Of a stretch of 64,000 nt of DNA, positions 17,320-27,680 are shown in pieces. The notes under the pieces are model-generated. The model was not told the DNA's origin. It saw only the letters and a list, made by a program, of their open reading frames with translations, and did not search any database. Both the position numbers and the translations under genes were made by a program. The DNA is from Oegoconia quadripuncta (taxonomy: Eukaryota > Arthropoda > Insecta > Lepidoptera > Autostichidae), in the NCBI GenBank assembly GCA_949316235.1, contig OX438750.1:62001-126000 (forward strand), read 5' to 3'. How positions within the stretch are numbered: position 1 is the first letter of the stretch; the number at the start of each line of letters is the position of its first letter.

Positions 17320-19510
17320 TGACGTTGTCAACCAGCATCTCCTCCTGTCGGGACGCGACCCGACCCACCGTTGTTGCGACCGGGGTCCTTCCGGTCGCTG
17401 TTGCCTTCGCGGCTTTGCCTACGGGAGCACACCATTTACTCCCGGCGACATGTTTAGCCGGCCTACCAGCCGCAGTGCATACAGCGCACTTCGGTGTGGC
17501 CTGGCATTCGCCCGATTTGTGACCGGGAAGACCGCAGCGATAACAGAGATCACTACGGTCCACCAGTCCGGTGCAGTTTGCCCTAGTGTGCCCCACCTCA
17601 AGGCACCTAAAACATTTCATCGGCCGGGTCTCCAAAGGGCGGAGCTGAACCGAGCTCCAGCCCACCAGGAGACTACCGGCCGCCAGCAGAGCCTTCGCGA
17701 CAGCGACGGGGCATTGGATCCATAATGAGGCACTGCCTCCAGGATTGTCCCTTATGTTGCCCGCCTTGACCTGTTCGACGGGGCAGTGCCCCTTTGCGGC
17801 CACCGCTGCGACCACCTCCTCCCTGGAGATGGAGTCGTCCAGGCCAACGGCGCGCAGTTCCGCGCACTTCACCGGCCTGGCAACTCTGGCGTCGCCAGCG
17901 AACACTCCGCGGAGTCTCTGCGCGAAGAGGTCAGCTTGCTCCGTGCTGACCTCTTTCGGGAGCTCGATCACTCGAGCCCCCGTTATGGCGTGGCGGATCT
18001 TGAGGCCGCCCGGAATGCCTATGGCAGCCAGGTCGACCTCCTGTCTTGCCTTGGTGAGTGCCGTCTTGTAGGTGGCACCGCGCTCCACCGCCTCTGGCTG
18101 TAATGTGATTACCACAGCCGAGGTGGCTTCGGCGCGCGGCGCCTTCTTTGCCGCCTTCTTCTTCTTCTTTGGCTGCGACTTGGGTTGCGACTTAGGTTGC
18201 GACCCGGGTCGCGACGACGTGGCGTTGGGGCGTGAAGCACCCTTGGCCTTTGGCTTTTTCCTAGCCACCAGGTTCCAGCCCTCCTCCAGTGGAGGCGGGG
18301 CTGCAGCGGGTGGCTGGGAGCTGGACTGCGCAGGGACGCGTTTAGCCGCAGCGGCAGGCTGCCTGACAGCAGGCTGCGATGCCGCTGGGCCCTGCTTAGG
18401 GCCCTTGGCCTTCTTCCCCTTCTTCTTCGACTTCGCCTTGGGCTCAGCCTTAGAAGCCGGGGCGATCGGCGCGGCTGCCGCTGGGACAGCAACCTCTGGC
18501 ACTTCGATGGCAGGCATCTCCCTCGGTCTTTTATCATGCGCCAAGAGAGGCCTTGGGCGCTCCACGTCCCTCCCCTCCAACCGTGCATCAATCATGTTGG
18601 AGGTGCTCTGCAGAATCGTCCGCGTATGCTCCTCCAACATGGTCCTGAAGAGCTCAATTGGGGGGAGCGCCATCGAAGGGCATTCCTCCATTTCGACCTC
18701 TGTCGACATCGCGTGGGGCGCGGGCCTCTCCCGCGCCCGCTCGCTCTCCTTACGGAGGAGGGCGACCTCCTGCCTCAAGGCCGCAACCTCGGCCTCCAGA
18801 CGGAGCGAGTCCGACCTTAGGGACGTCAGCCCCCCAAGGCACTCCTCCACCATCCTGGTTCCCTCCTGCAGGGCCTTCATGTGGGTCCCCTTAAGGTGAC
18901 CCGACTTGTCCCTGACCATCCTGATCAGGGCCAGACCCTTGCTGCCCGTCTCTTTCAGTTTTGTCGCCACCAGCTCCGTGTCGTCCTGCACGAACAGCCC
19001 CGGAGCGATGATGGCGAGCTCCGCCTGAACAGAGCTCCGTAAACTGCGAGAGGCCGACAGTTCCTCCGCCAGTTCCTTTTCGGCCCTAAGCTCCATCTCC
19101 TCACGCTCGTAGGCGAGGAGCTTCGCCTTGGCCGCAGCCAGACCGGACCGACTACCTCGCGCCTTTTTGGCTTCTTTGCGCCTCGATCTCGTAACAGAGC
19201 CTTTCGACCCCGTCGACTCATCCGAGCTCGAATGCTCCGAGCGGCTACGGTCGCGGGACCTTTTGCCAGACAGGCTGGTCAGGGACGAAGCCCTGGAACC
19301 AACCGTCAGCGGCATAGGTGCCGTAAATTCAGCGAGCCTCTCCAGACTTACTACGAGTTGTTGGCCCTGAGAAGGGCCGTTGGGGTGGCCCTGAGAAGGG
19401 CCGTTGGGGTGGCCCTGAGAAGGGCCTTTGGGTTGGCCCTGAGAAGGGCCTTTGGGTTGGCCCTGAGAAGGGCCTTTTAGGGGGCGTAGAGTTAGGTCTC
19501 GAGAGGACAT
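17312..19510 (-). CDS. ORF1: Gag-like protein (E4)
   Basis: A 732-residue homologue of the E3 ORF1. It has five octapeptide repeats at the N-terminus (KGPSQGQP, KGPSQGHP and NGPSQGHP variants), a coiled coil, a Lys/Pro/Gln-rich linker with extra QPKS units, the conserved region from TSAVVITLQPEAVE and three zinc knuckles (CFRCLEVGHTRANC, CYRCGLPGHKSGEC, CAVCTAAGR). Compared with E3 it lacks the LTTGEYV segment just before GLAAAKAKLL, a small in-frame deletion near 19,140-19,160 in a motif kept by family A (PTTGEYVGLAKAKAAL). Its effect on function is unknown. Confidence 0.92.
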   Translation of the reverse strand: MSSRDLTLRPLKGPSQGQPKGPSQGQPKGPSQGHPNGPSQGHPNGPSQGQQLVVSLERLAEFTAPMPLTVGSRASSLTSLSGKRSRDRSRSEHSSSDESTGSKGSVTRSRRKEAKKARGSRSGLAAAKAKLLAYEREEMELRAEKELAEELSASRSLRSSVQAELAIIAPGLFVQDDTELVATKLKETGSKGLALIRMVRDKSGHLKGTHMKALQEGTRMVEECLGGLTSLRSDSLRLEAEVAALRQEVALLRKESERARERPAPHAMSTEVEMEECPSMALPPIELFRTMLEEHTRTILQSTSNMIDARLEGRDVERPRPLLAHDKRPREMPAIEVPEVAVPAAAAPIAPASKAEPKAKSKKKGKKAKGPKQGPAASQPAVRQPAAAAKRVPAQSSSQPPAAAPPPLEEGWNLVARKKPKAKGASRPNATSSRPGSQPKSQPKSQPKKKKKAAKKAPRAEATSAVVITLQPEAVERGATYKTALTKARQEVDLAAIGIPGGLKIRHAITGARVIELPKEVSTEQADLFAQRLRGVFAGDARVARPVKCAELRAVGLDDSISREEVVAAVAAKGHCPVEQVKAGNIRDNPGGSASLWIQCPVAVAKALLAAGSLLVGWSSVQLRPLETRPMKCFRCLEVGHTRANCTGLVDRSDLCYRCGLPGHKSGECQATPKCAVCTAAGRPAKHVAGSKWCAPVGKAAKATATGRTPVATTVGRVASRQEEMLVDNVNG
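19365..19480 (-). repeat. 24-bp tandem repeats in ORF1 (E4)
   Basis: Five units, homologous to the array of E3 with the same ggccctgagaagggcc core. The order of the Q/H and K/N variants differs from E3, so units have been shuffled or converted since divergence. Confidence 0.88.
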
Positions 19511-19547
19511 GACTTTCGTCGTATTGGTCGCAATATTCGCCTTGTAG

Positions 19548-19637
19548 AGTAGAGTATTGGCCTGCTGGACACCTGCGTTACCGGGTCCAGACAGTTACCA
19601 GGGTGCACCGCGGGGAGGTTCTCTACTAACGCACCCC
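19548..19637 (-). ncRNA. Candidate HDV-like ribozyme, family B (E4)
   Basis: All helices described for E3 are preserved: P1 GGGGTGC/GCACCCT, P2 AGTAGAG/CTCTACT (second strand 19,548-19,554), P3 ACC/GGT, P4 CTGGAC/GTCCAG and the GGCCAATA joint. Confidence 0.8.
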
Positions 19638-19671
19638 AACGCACCCCAACCTAACCTAACCTAACCCAACC
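19638..19671. repeat. Telomeric tract with variant units
   Basis: Reads aac, then gcaccccaac, CCTAA units and one CCCAA variant, ending CC. The gcaccccaac part is the 5' terminus of a B or N element rather than telomere. Confidence 0.85.
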
Positions 19672-21968
19672 TTTTTTTTTTTTTTTTTTTTGTCGAGGGG
19701 AAACGCATTTACGCGTTCAACCCGCCGCCAACGGGGATCGGCGGCGGGGATATGTGGGACTCCCCGCTCCAGATCGGAGCGGGACTACCCACTAAAACCC
19801 CCCGGCGACCTTCCTCGGCAGTAGGGAGGACCTGGGAACGCATAAGCGGCTCCAGGTCCCCCCCCGCCTCGCCTCCCCTCACAAGGGGAGGCCCATTCCC
19901 GGAGGGCGGCTAAACGCACGCCCTCCACGGGGGGCGCTGTCGAGCCTCAAACCGCGATCAGCCGGCGGTATGAGGCGCGACAGGGCCCGATGCGACGACA
20001 CCCCCCCGGTCGCTCCGGGGGGTGTCATCCTCTCCCGGGTCGCGTCCGACGGCTACATCGCCCCGAAGATGTAGCCGCCCGCGACCCCGGGCGACGTGCA
20101 GGGGGGGGCTAGCGAGCGTTGCCGCCCCCCCGACGTCGCCTCCTGCGAGCGGGATCGGCCCTCTCCCGATCCCGCTCTGCGGCCTCCTTCTCGAGCATGA
20201 CTGCTTCGCAGAAGGAGGCCACTGCCCTCCAACCCTCCTCGCTCGCCAGCATAGCCGCGACTAATGCTGGCGGGGACAGATCTCGTCCGATCCGGTCGAC
20301 CAGGTCTCGACGCTCGGACTGCCACGCCGGGCAGTCCTCCAGCGTGTGCTGGGCGGAGTCCTGGTCGGACGCGCAGTGGTGGCATCGTGCCGTCTCCTCC
20401 CGTCCGATTCGACTCAGATACTCACCGAAGCACCCGTGCCCGGTGAGTATCTGAGTCAACCTGTAGGTGACGCAGCCTTTCCTCCCCATCCATGCTTCGA
20501 AGTTCGGCAGAACGGCTCCGACGGCGCGTTGGCGGGCGCAGCCTTGTATCACAAGGCGCTCCCGCCAGAGCGTCAGCGCACGTCGGTGTGCGTTCTGCCG
20601 TAGCATTTCGAGCTCTCGGTCCGGCGCGACCCCCTCGGCATCCCGTCCGACAGAACGGATGCGGTCGTAGACCGCGGCGTCCATGTCGGCCAGGATGTCG
20701 AAGGGTGGAGTCCGCGCCAGGACCGTCGCCGCCTCGAACGAGATCGTCCGGTAGCCTCGTACGATCCGGATGGCCATCAACCGCTGCAGGCTCCCGAGGA
20801 GAGCTCTGCAGCGGGAGGACCCCGCCAGGTCGTTGGACCAGACGGGGGCCCCGTAGAGGGCCATGGATCGCACGACGCCACCGTAGAGGCGGCGAACTTC
20901 CTCCCGTGGTCCCCCGAGATTAGGTAGCAGGCGGTGCAACGCGCCCGCTACCTTCCGCACTCGGGGGACCAGGCGCTCGAAATGCTCTTCGAAGCCCCAT
21001 CGGCTGTCCAGGGTGAGGCCCAGGTACCTGATGCACCGCCCCACCTGGACTTCAGCGTCACCTACCCGGAGTCGCGAGCTGGGTGGTTGCCGGCCTCCTC
21101 GGAGGCCGTGGAACCATAGCGCCTCGGTCTTGTGAGGCGCTACCTCCAGGCCCAGCTCGCGTACCTTCCCGACGACACATGCCACGCCAAGTTCGGCGAG
21201 CCGAAGCACCGACTCGCAGTCGGTCCCCCCGGCCAACACCAGTGTGTCGTCTGCATAGCAGACGACAGACAGGCCGGGGGGGAGACTGATGCGAAGGACC
21301 GCATCGTATGCGAGGTTCCACAACAGGGGCCCTAAAACGGACCCCTGTGGAACCCCGCAACAGACATCCCTCCGTGTTTCCACCCCGTTCCGACCGACAA
21401 ACCTCACGGTCCTGTCGCGCAGGTAGGCCCCGATAACGGCCCGCAGGTAGGGAGGCACCTCGTGATACACGAGGGCCTCCCTGATCGCCTGCCAGGGGAG
21501 GGCACCGAAGGCGTTGACGATGTCCAAACTCACCGCCAACGCCACACCCCCCCCGCGGACCGCCGATTCCGACAGGGAGCGAACGAGGTTGACCGCGTCA
21601 ACCGTCGATCGCCCCTGTCGGAATCCGAACTGGCGGTCCGACAAATCGGGACCCACTCGCGACAGGTGCCCGCTGATACGAGCGGAGATAACTCTCTCGA
21701 AGAGTTTCCCCGTCTCGTTCAGCAGGCATATCGGTCGGAACGCAGAGGGATTGTCTGCGGTCCTTCCTTCCTTCTTCAGGAGCACCAGTCTCGCTTCCTT
21801 CCAGCCGAGGGGGAACACGCCGTCACGGAGGCAGCTAGTGAATAGCTGCCTCATGCGGTTCCCCAGGATAGCCAGTGCCAACACCAGCGCCTTACCCGGG
21901 ACTCCGTCGGGTCCAGGCGCGGTATTTCGGGAGGCCAGCCGCCGAACGGCCCGGTCCAGCTCACCCTC
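19672..21968 (-). mobile_element. E5a: 5'-truncated family D element
   Basis: Poly(T) 19,672-19,691, 3' UTR 19,692-20,108 and ORF2 from the stop up to 21,968, where the copy breaks off. ORF1 and about 419 N-terminal ORF2 residues are missing. Only AACC (21,969-21,972) separates it from the tail of E5. The 3' UTR holds strong hairpins at 19,997-20,027 (GACACCCCC/GGGGGTGTC) and 20,034-20,091 (CCCGGGTCGCG/CGCGACCCCGGG enclosing GGCTACATC/GATGTAGCC). Confidence 0.92.
20109..21968 (-). pseudogene. ORF2 fragment: reverse transcriptase and C-terminus (E5a)
   Basis: An open frame with no internal stop that enters at EGELDRAVRRLASRNTAPGPDG, before the RT fingers. It carries PGKALVLAL, SAFRPICLLNETGKLFERV, FGFRQGRSTVDAV, SLDIVNAFGALPW, GVPQGSVLGPLLW, YADD and the CCHC CHHCASDQDSAQHTLEDC. 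The whole endonuclease is absent, so it cannot be a working ORF2. The reading frame is undamaged, which points to recent insertion by truncated reverse transcription. It matches E11, E12 and E13 closely. Confidence 0.92.
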
Positions 21969-21970
21969 AA

Positions 21971-21972
<2 letters not shown>
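21958..21972. repeat. Left target-site duplication of E5
   Basis: AGCTCACCCTCAACC here recurs at 28,111-28,125 on the other side of E5. It joins the broken end of E5a to one telomeric unit. Confidence 0.9.
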
Positions 21973-22004
<32 letters not shown>

Positions 22005-22006
<2 letters not shown>

Positions 22007-22119
22007 GAGGAGAAATGCACTTTTACGCATTCAACCCGCCGCCGTGGGGCAGCGGCGGGGATATGTGGGGCTCGCCGCTCCAATGAAAGGAGCGGCCCTA
22101 CCCACTAAAACTCCTCGGT
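22005..22119 (-). other. 3' module of E5
   Basis: Closing stem CGAGGAG (22,006-22,012) with CTCCTCG (22,111-22,117). Hairpin A is CCCGCCGC/GCGGCGGG. Hairpin B is GTGGG/CCCAC with GCCGCTCC/GGAGCGGC. The conserved unpaired ACTAAAA lies before the closing stem on the plus strand. Confidence 0.8.
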
Positions 22120-22202
22120 GTCCCTCATACCGCCTTGTGACGGAGCCCAGGAGTGTCATCACGTCTGCAGCTCCGCCAGCGGCTATCCGTCTCCGGATTC
22201 AA

Positions 22203-25200
22203 CTACGGGAGATCTTGGTCTCCATCCACCATTGAGTGGCGCGCCGGGACACATGGCGCGCCATCAGTCGCGAGGACCGGTTGTTGTCGGGCAGCGGACG
22301 TCCCCATGTCCGTTGCCGAGGTCCTATTATCAGGGAGAAGGCTGCGGCCATAGGCCAGCCGCCTGCGCCCAGTTCTCCTGCGGCGCATCATATGAGCCGA
22401 GGCGTCGTCCTCCCTCATCCGCTCCGCCGCCTCCTTTTGCGTCATCACTGTTTCGCAAAAGGAGACCATCGCCTTCCAAGACCCTTCGCTGTCCACCATG
22501 GATTTGACAACGGTGGTCAGCGAAAGATCTGCCCCCAATGCCAAGACGAGCTCCGCTCGAGGCTCTGCCCAGGCCACACACTCTGCCAGCGTGTGCTGCG
22601 CCGTGTCTTCGGCGCAGCCGCAGCTGTGACACACGGGCGTAGGCTCTCTCCCCGCCACGTTGCACAGGTACCTCCCAAAGCAACCATGCCCTGAGAGGAC
22701 CTGCACAAGATGGAAGGTGAGGACACCCCGCTTTCCCGCGACCCATCTTTCAAGGACAGGCCGGATTGCATCTATGGTCCTTCGGCCATAACTTGGCTCC
22801 GCCAAACGTTCTACCCATTTCCGGAGGAGAACCCTGCGTGAGCGTTCTCTCCAACGTTTGATTTCCTCCGGGAGTGGGTCGGACCCACCAGCTCGAGCGT
22901 TTGAGACAAGTCGATAGACGTCGGCTAGGACTTCAGCCTCCAATTCCCAGGGCGGTGAACCGGCTAGCGCACATGCCGCCTCCCACGATATGGTGCGGTA
23001 TCCTCTAATTAACCTGACCGCCATGACCCGCTGCGGCCTTCGCAGCAGGGCCTTATTAGGGGCGGTCAAGGCGTTTACCCATATGGGTGCCCCGTAGAGT
23101 GCCATCGACCGTACCACACCAGCGTACAGCCGACGGCAACTACCTTTCGGTTCGCCAACGTTAGGAAGGAGCCGGCTCAACGCTGCGGCTGCCCCGACAA
23201 GTTTCGGCGCCATGCGCTCAAAGTGTGCTCTGAAGTTCCATCGACTGTCGAGGACGAGGCCTAGATACCGCATCGTCGACTCGACAGCGATGGACACTCC
23301 GCCAACTATAATCCGGGATCCGGCTGGAGGTGCTCTCCGAGGGCCGTGAAAACACAAGGCCTCGGATTTATTCAGAGCTACCTCCAGCCCCAAACGCCGG
23401 ATTCTCGCCACGGCTTGAGCCACTCCAGCAGTGGCCAGCATGGCTGCCTCTCTATAGGTGCGGGCGCGGGCCGTCACGAGGGTGTCGTCGGCATAACACG
23501 TCATGTCGACGCCACGCAACATGGCCCCCCGAAGTGCCCAGTCATAGCCGATGTTCCACAGGAGCGGTCCGAGGACCGATCCCTGTGGAACACCGCACGA
23601 CATGGCCCTGTTCCGCCACGCTTCCTGCGTCGGATATGTGACAGCCCTCTCGGAAAGGTAATTGCTCACCACGCGCCGCAGATATTCAGGCACGCCGTGG
23701 TGCCTCAGTGCCTCTTTGATGGTGCCCCAGGGGAGGGTATTAAATGCATTGGCGATGTCGAGTGACACCGCCAGCACCACCTCACCCCGGGACACGGCCT
23801 CATCCGCCAGGGCCCTCACCCGCGCGACAGCGTCAATGGTGGATCTGCCCCGACGGAAGCCGTACTGATTTGGACTGAGGTCTGGTCCCGTACCCTCAAA
23901 GTGCCGGACGAGGCGAGCTGCTATTATGCGCTCGAGAAGCTTGCCCGCCTCGTCGAGCAAAACTATTGGCCGGTATGCCGAAGGTGAGTCCACTGGGCGT
24001 CCCTCCTTTCTTAGCAACACCAGCTTACCCGTTTTCCATCTACGGGGAAACCGGCCCTGCTTTAGGCACTCTGAAAAGAGCGCTCTCGCCTGTGGCTCTA
24101 GCGGCCCGCTTAGCGCCAGCACCCAAGCGCGCCCAGGGATCCCGTCAGGACCAGGAGCTGTATTTTTGGGTCGGAGCCGCAAAATTGCCGCCCCAAGCTC
24201 TCCCTCCGATACCTCAGGAGCATCGACGGTCTCCGCACCCTCGTCGTCCACCGCACCACGCGGCGCCATTGGTGGAGGGATGTGGTCAGCCCTATTAGGA
24301 AATAGGGCTTCCACCACTCGGTCCAGAAGCTGGGGCTGGAGACTCTGGGTCAGTGGGGGTGCCCAGGGGCGAAGCTTTTGCCTCACCATCCTGTACGGCC
24401 TACCCCACGGATCGTTATTGAGAGTCTCCAGCATCTCTTCCTCCGCCAACGATTTAGCCCTGGCTATGGCCACCTGTAGGGTATCCACCGCCTGCCTATA
24501 AACGGCGTACAGCCTGGCCTCCTCCGCCTCGTCCCTCTGCCGACGTCTCCGGTATCTTGTATAGGGACGCCTCGCAGCCACGCACGCCTTGCGCAACTGC
24601 GCGAGCTCGTCCGACCACCAATAAACTTTACGCTTGGGCGGACATGGTTTGATGCGGGGCATGGCCGCGTCACAGACCTGTGACATGGCTTCGACGAGCC
24701 GCTCCGCATCCTCTTCCACTTCTACCGGGGCTTGGGATCCAGCGACCCAGGCCTGAACGATGGCCGCCTCAACCAGCGCCTCCCTATCAAGTTTTTTGAG
24801 TGCCCAGCGAGGGCCGTCCTGTCTTTGGGGTCGGTTTGGACCGTTCTGGTTTGATGGATGTGTGGATACAGCAAACCGAATGTATCGGTGGTCCGACAGT
24901 GTTTCCACTCCTTGTACCTCCCAGTTTTGGACACGGCGCGCCAGGGCGGCATTTGCGAACGATACGTCCACGATGGAGCCGCCCTGTTGCCGCACGCACG
25001 TATCGACCGACCCTTGATTTAGAACCACGAGACCTGTGGCGGCTGCCCAGTCTTCCAGCGCCTCGCCACGAGCATCCGTCGCGGGGGATCCCCACGCCAA
25101 GGATTTGGCGTTGAGATCCCCAGCGACGAGTACTAGGTTGGGATGACATTGGCCGATCAGAGCCCCGACTTCGACCAGAAACTGCTCGAAGTCCGCCAGG

Positions 25201-25487
25201 CTCCGATTCGGCGAGAAATAAACGCCGATGACCATGATGTCGCCCAGGAATGCCGCTACGTACCCTCGACCCTTCCTTACCCTTTCCAGGGGAGGGGAGC
25301 CAGCAGACACTTGGGCGACGATAGCGACCACACCATCACGGTCTGAGACCCAATTATCCCGAGGAGGGACGTAATAAGGCTCAGCGATTATTGCCACCTG
25401 AATCAACCACTCCGCCATGCTCTGGATCAAAAGATCCTGAGCTCTGGCGCAGTGGTTGATGTTCGCTTGGAGCACTTGTAGAGCCAT
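22203..25487 (-). CDS. ORF2: APE endonuclease / reverse transcriptase (E5)
   Basis: This 1,094-residue protein begins MALQVLQANINHCARAQ. The endonuclease has AEPYYVPPRDNW, VAGDLNAKS and SDHRYI at 198. The RT has PGPDGIPGRAWVLAL, YRPIVLLDEAGKLLERI, YGFRRGRSTIDAV, SLDIANAFNTLPW, GVPQGSVLGPLLW and YADD at 665-668. The C-terminal CCHC is CHSCGCAEDTAQHTLAEC. Its ATG (25,485-25,487) follows the ORF1 stop (25,488-25,490) with no gap and in the same frame (TAAATG), so simple stop readthrough would yield an ORF1-ORF2 fusion. It appears fully functional by sequence. Confidence 0.95.
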   Translation of the reverse strand: MALQVLQANINHCARAQDLLIQSMAEWLIQVAIIAEPYYVPPRDNWVSDRDGVVAIVAQVSAGSPPLERVRKGRGYVAAFLGDIMVIGVYFSPNRSLADFEQFLVEVGALIGQCHPNLVLVAGDLNAKSLAWGSPATDARGEALEDWAAATGLVVLNQGSVDTCVRQQGGSIVDVSFANAALARRVQNWEVQGVETLSDHRYIRFAVSTHPSNQNGPNRPQRQDGPRWALKKLDREALVEAAIVQAWVAGSQAPVEVEEDAERLVEAMSQVCDAAMPRIKPCPPKRKVYWWSDELAQLRKACVAARRPYTRYRRRRQRDEAEEARLYAVYRQAVDTLQVAIARAKSLAEEEMLETLNNDPWGRPYRMVRQKLRPWAPPLTQSLQPQLLDRVVEALFPNRADHIPPPMAPRGAVDDEGAETVDAPEVSEGELGAAILRLRPKNTAPGPDGIPGRAWVLALSGPLEPQARALFSECLKQGRFPRRWKTGKLVLLRKEGRPVDSPSAYRPIVLLDEAGKLLERIIAARLVRHFEGTGPDLSPNQYGFRRGRSTIDAVARVRALADEAVSRGEVVLAVSLDIANAFNTLPWGTIKEALRHHGVPEYLRRVVSNYLSERAVTYPTQEAWRNRAMSCGVPQGSVLGPLLWNIGYDWALRGAMLRGVDMTCYADDTLVTARARTYREAAMLATAGVAQAVARIRRLGLEVALNKSEALCFHGPRRAPPAGSRIIVGGVSIAVESTMRYLGLVLDSRWNFRAHFERMAPKLVGAAAALSRLLPNVGEPKGSCRRLYAGVVRSMALYGAPIWVNALTAPNKALLRRPQRVMAVRLIRGYRTISWEAACALAGSPPWELEAEVLADVYRLVSNARAGGSDPLPEEIKRWRERSRRVLLRKWVERLAEPSYGRRTIDAIRPVLERWVAGKRGVLTFHLVQVLSGHGCFGRYLCNVAGREPTPVCHSCGCAEDTAQHTLAECVAWAEPRAELVLALGADLSLTTVVKSMVDSEGSWKAMVSFCETVMTQKEAAERMREDDASAHMMRRRRTGRRRLAYGRSLLPDNRTSATDMGTSAARQQPVLATDGAPCVPARHSMVDGDQDLP

Positions 25488-27680
25488 TTAACTTGCTGTG
25501 TCCATTGGAGCCTCCTCAACCCGGGCCACGGTAATAGCCAATGGGCGGATCGGCTGCGAGGGGACCCTGGGGCCATCGCTGCCTTTCTTTCTAGTCCTTT
25601 TCGGTATGGGAGCAGTGCATATTTTGCTCCCCACCTTGTGTTCCGCTGGCCTGCCAGCCGCCGCACACAAGGTGCAGTGCGGCGTCGCAAAGCACTGGCC
25701 GGCTTTGTGGCCGGGTTGACCGCAACGGAAACATTGTTCGCTGCGATCCACATCCGAGGAGCATCGCTCCCTCACATGTCCAACTTGTAGGCATCGGTAG
25801 CATCTGAGTGGCCTGGGATCGAGCAGCCGCACCTGAGCGGCGACCCATCCGACCAGCAGTCGACCACCGTCGGCCACTTTTTTCGCCGCCAAGATTGGAC
25901 AGCGCAGGCTCAAGGAAAAGAGACCAGTGTAGTCCTGGCGGATTTCACCAGCCTTTACCGATTCCACGGCGCACCCTCCAACTCGGGATACGGCAGCCAC
26001 CACCTCTTCCGCTGTTACCGAGTCATCCAGGCCCGAGATGCGCATATCTGTACAGATAGTGGGCCTGGAGACTCGCACAATTTCCGGGCTCAGCGACTCC
26101 CTCAGCTTGTCGGCGAGCGAGTCCGCCTTATCGCCGCTGGACGCGCCTGGCACCTCCAGGATGCGCGCCCCAGCAGCCGTCTGCCGGATGCGAAGGGCTG
26201 AGATGCCGAGGCCAGCAATATCTATCTTGCTTTTGGCCTCTCTCAGCACCTTCTCATATGTGGCACCATTTTCCACGGCCCCCGGCTGCAGTGATATCAC
26301 CACAGCCGAGGAGCGCGGGGGTCGGAGTTTGCGCGATTTGCGCGCTTTCTTCTTGGATGGCGGCGGCGGAGGTCGAGCAGTTCCGCTTTGCGCTTTGACG
26401 GCTTTCTTTTTGGCGCCTCTCTTGGCCACCACATTCCATCCTACGTCCATGGACGACGGTGCAGGCGGCAAGAGGCGCGGCTCTGGCTGAGCGGCAATGG
26501 GTTCCGTAGCCTTATTCGACTTCTTCCGTCTGCTTCTCTTTCCCTTTTTCCCGTTGAGGGGCTCAGGGGCAGAGGGCAGGGGTTCGTCGCGCACTTCCGC
26601 TGACACGGTGCGAGTCGCGGGAGTTGCCATAGTCTGGGCGGCTTCTCTCTTGCGGTCTGCAGCCAGAGGTGGCCTCAGACGTTTGGCCGGGAGAAGTCTC
26701 TCCTCGAGCGCTTCCAACCTGGCGCTCACCATGGTCCCGACCTGGACCATGATGGACTGGAGAAAGTCCCCCTCTCTGTTTGGCGACTCGTCCACAACCA
26801 CAGCTTGAGAGGTGGCAGGTCTTTGTCCCCTACGCTCTTTCTCCATATCGGCCCTGAGTTGCGCCAGTTCCTTCCGGATGTCGGCCAGCTCCGTCTGCAG
26901 GCGAGCGTTGTCTGCCTGCAGCCGCTTAGTCTCGCCGCTGACTGAGCGGGAGCTTAGCTCAGAGACGGCCTGACCGATGGCTGCTGCTGAATCTTTGAGG
27001 GCGCGCACAAACGTGCCCTTTAGATGAGAGGACTTTGTGGCGACGTGATGGATAACGGCCACATTGTCCATGACAGTCTTTGTTAGGTCGGTGGCTAGAT
27101 TTGCTTCCGACGCCTCGCTGTGAGCCGACGAATCGGAGAGACGAGAAACTCGGAAACTATTCCTGGTCTCACGGCTCATCTCTGCGATTTCGGCTTCGGC
27201 CCTGAGCTGAAGCTCCTCCCTCTTCGCGGCATTAAGAGCCGCTTTGGCTTTTGCCAAGCCAACGTATTTCCCGGTTGTCGGCGGGCGACCTCTTCCTCTT
27301 GAGGCGGGCGAAGAGCAATCCTGCTTTTCACCGTCGCTGGACGAAGCAGAGCTAGAGCCGCTCACGCGCTGCCTCTTTCTACGCGAGTTCTTCCACAACC
27401 TGCCCTTAGGCGTCAAGCCCTCAATCGATGCGACAGTAACCAGGCTCGCATCCGAGTCTGTCGCCGCATCCATTTCCACATCCTTCACCACATCGTTTGA
27501 GCAATCGGAATCCTTATTGTATTTGCCATTGTCGTCGTTAGAAATATTCGTTTTGGGTACAGACATGTCCCCCCCAGAATACATGGGACAGCCTGCGTCG
27601 CGCGGTGGCGGCGCAGAGAGGGATTCTCCCTTTCGGGTACCCTCCTGGGGTAATTTCTTTTTGTGAGTACTCATCATCAT
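25488..27680 (-). CDS. ORF1: Gag-like protein (E5)
   Basis: A 730-residue ORF1 starting MMMSTHKKKLPQEGTRKGES. It shares the N-terminal KLPQ-GTRKGES...YSGGD block with E7, E8 and E10. It has acidic and Ser-rich stretches, a PTTGKYVGLAKAKAALN motif, a coiled coil (ETKRLQADNARLQTELADIRKELAQL), a PPPPPSKKK-type basic linker, the conserved region from SSAVVISLQPGAVE and three zinc knuckles (CYRCLQVGHVRERC, CFRCGQPGHKAGQC, CTLCAAAGR with H and C following). The body is closer to E8 and E10 than to E2 and E7. It ends ...EEAPMDTAS and is in frame with ORF2. Confidence 0.92.
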   Translation of the reverse strand: MMMSTHKKKLPQEGTRKGESLSAPPPRDAGCPMYSGGDMSVPKTNISNDDNGKYNKDSDCSNDVVKDVEMDAATDSDASLVTVASIEGLTPKGRLWKNSRRKRQRVSGSSSASSSDGEKQDCSSPASRGRGRPPTTGKYVGLAKAKAALNAAKREELQLRAEAEIAEMSRETRNSFRVSRLSDSSAHSEASEANLATDLTKTVMDNVAVIHHVATKSSHLKGTFVRALKDSAAAIGQAVSELSSRSVSGETKRLQADNARLQTELADIRKELAQLRADMEKERRGQRPATSQAVVVDESPNREGDFLQSIMVQVGTMVSARLEALEERLLPAKRLRPPLAADRKREAAQTMATPATRTVSAEVRDEPLPSAPEPLNGKKGKRSRRKKSNKATEPIAAQPEPRLLPPAPSSMDVGWNVVAKRGAKKKAVKAQSGTARPPPPPSKKKARKSRKLRPPRSSAVVISLQPGAVENGATYEKVLREAKSKIDIAGLGISALRIRQTAAGARILEVPGASSGDKADSLADKLRESLSPEIVRVSRPTICTDMRISGLDDSVTAEEVVAAVSRVGGCAVESVKAGEIRQDYTGLFSLSLRCPILAAKKVADGGRLLVGWVAAQVRLLDPRPLRCYRCLQVGHVRERCSSDVDRSEQCFRCGQPGHKAGQCFATPHCTLCAAAGRPAEHKVGSKICTAPIPKRTRKKGSDGPRVPSQPIRPLAITVARVEEAPMDTAS

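Larger units (their letters stand above)
13837..19637 (-). mobile_element. E4: full-length SART-like element, family B
   Basis: The parts are poly(T) 13,837-13,866, 3' UTR 13,867-14,175, ORF2 14,176-17,319, ORF1 17,312-19,510, 5' UTR 19,511-19,637. It is closely similar to E3 throughout and appears intact. Beyond the 5' end the decamer gcaccccaac is duplicated in tandem (19,631-19,650), suggesting that E4 landed at the 5' junction of another B or N copy. Confidence 0.92.
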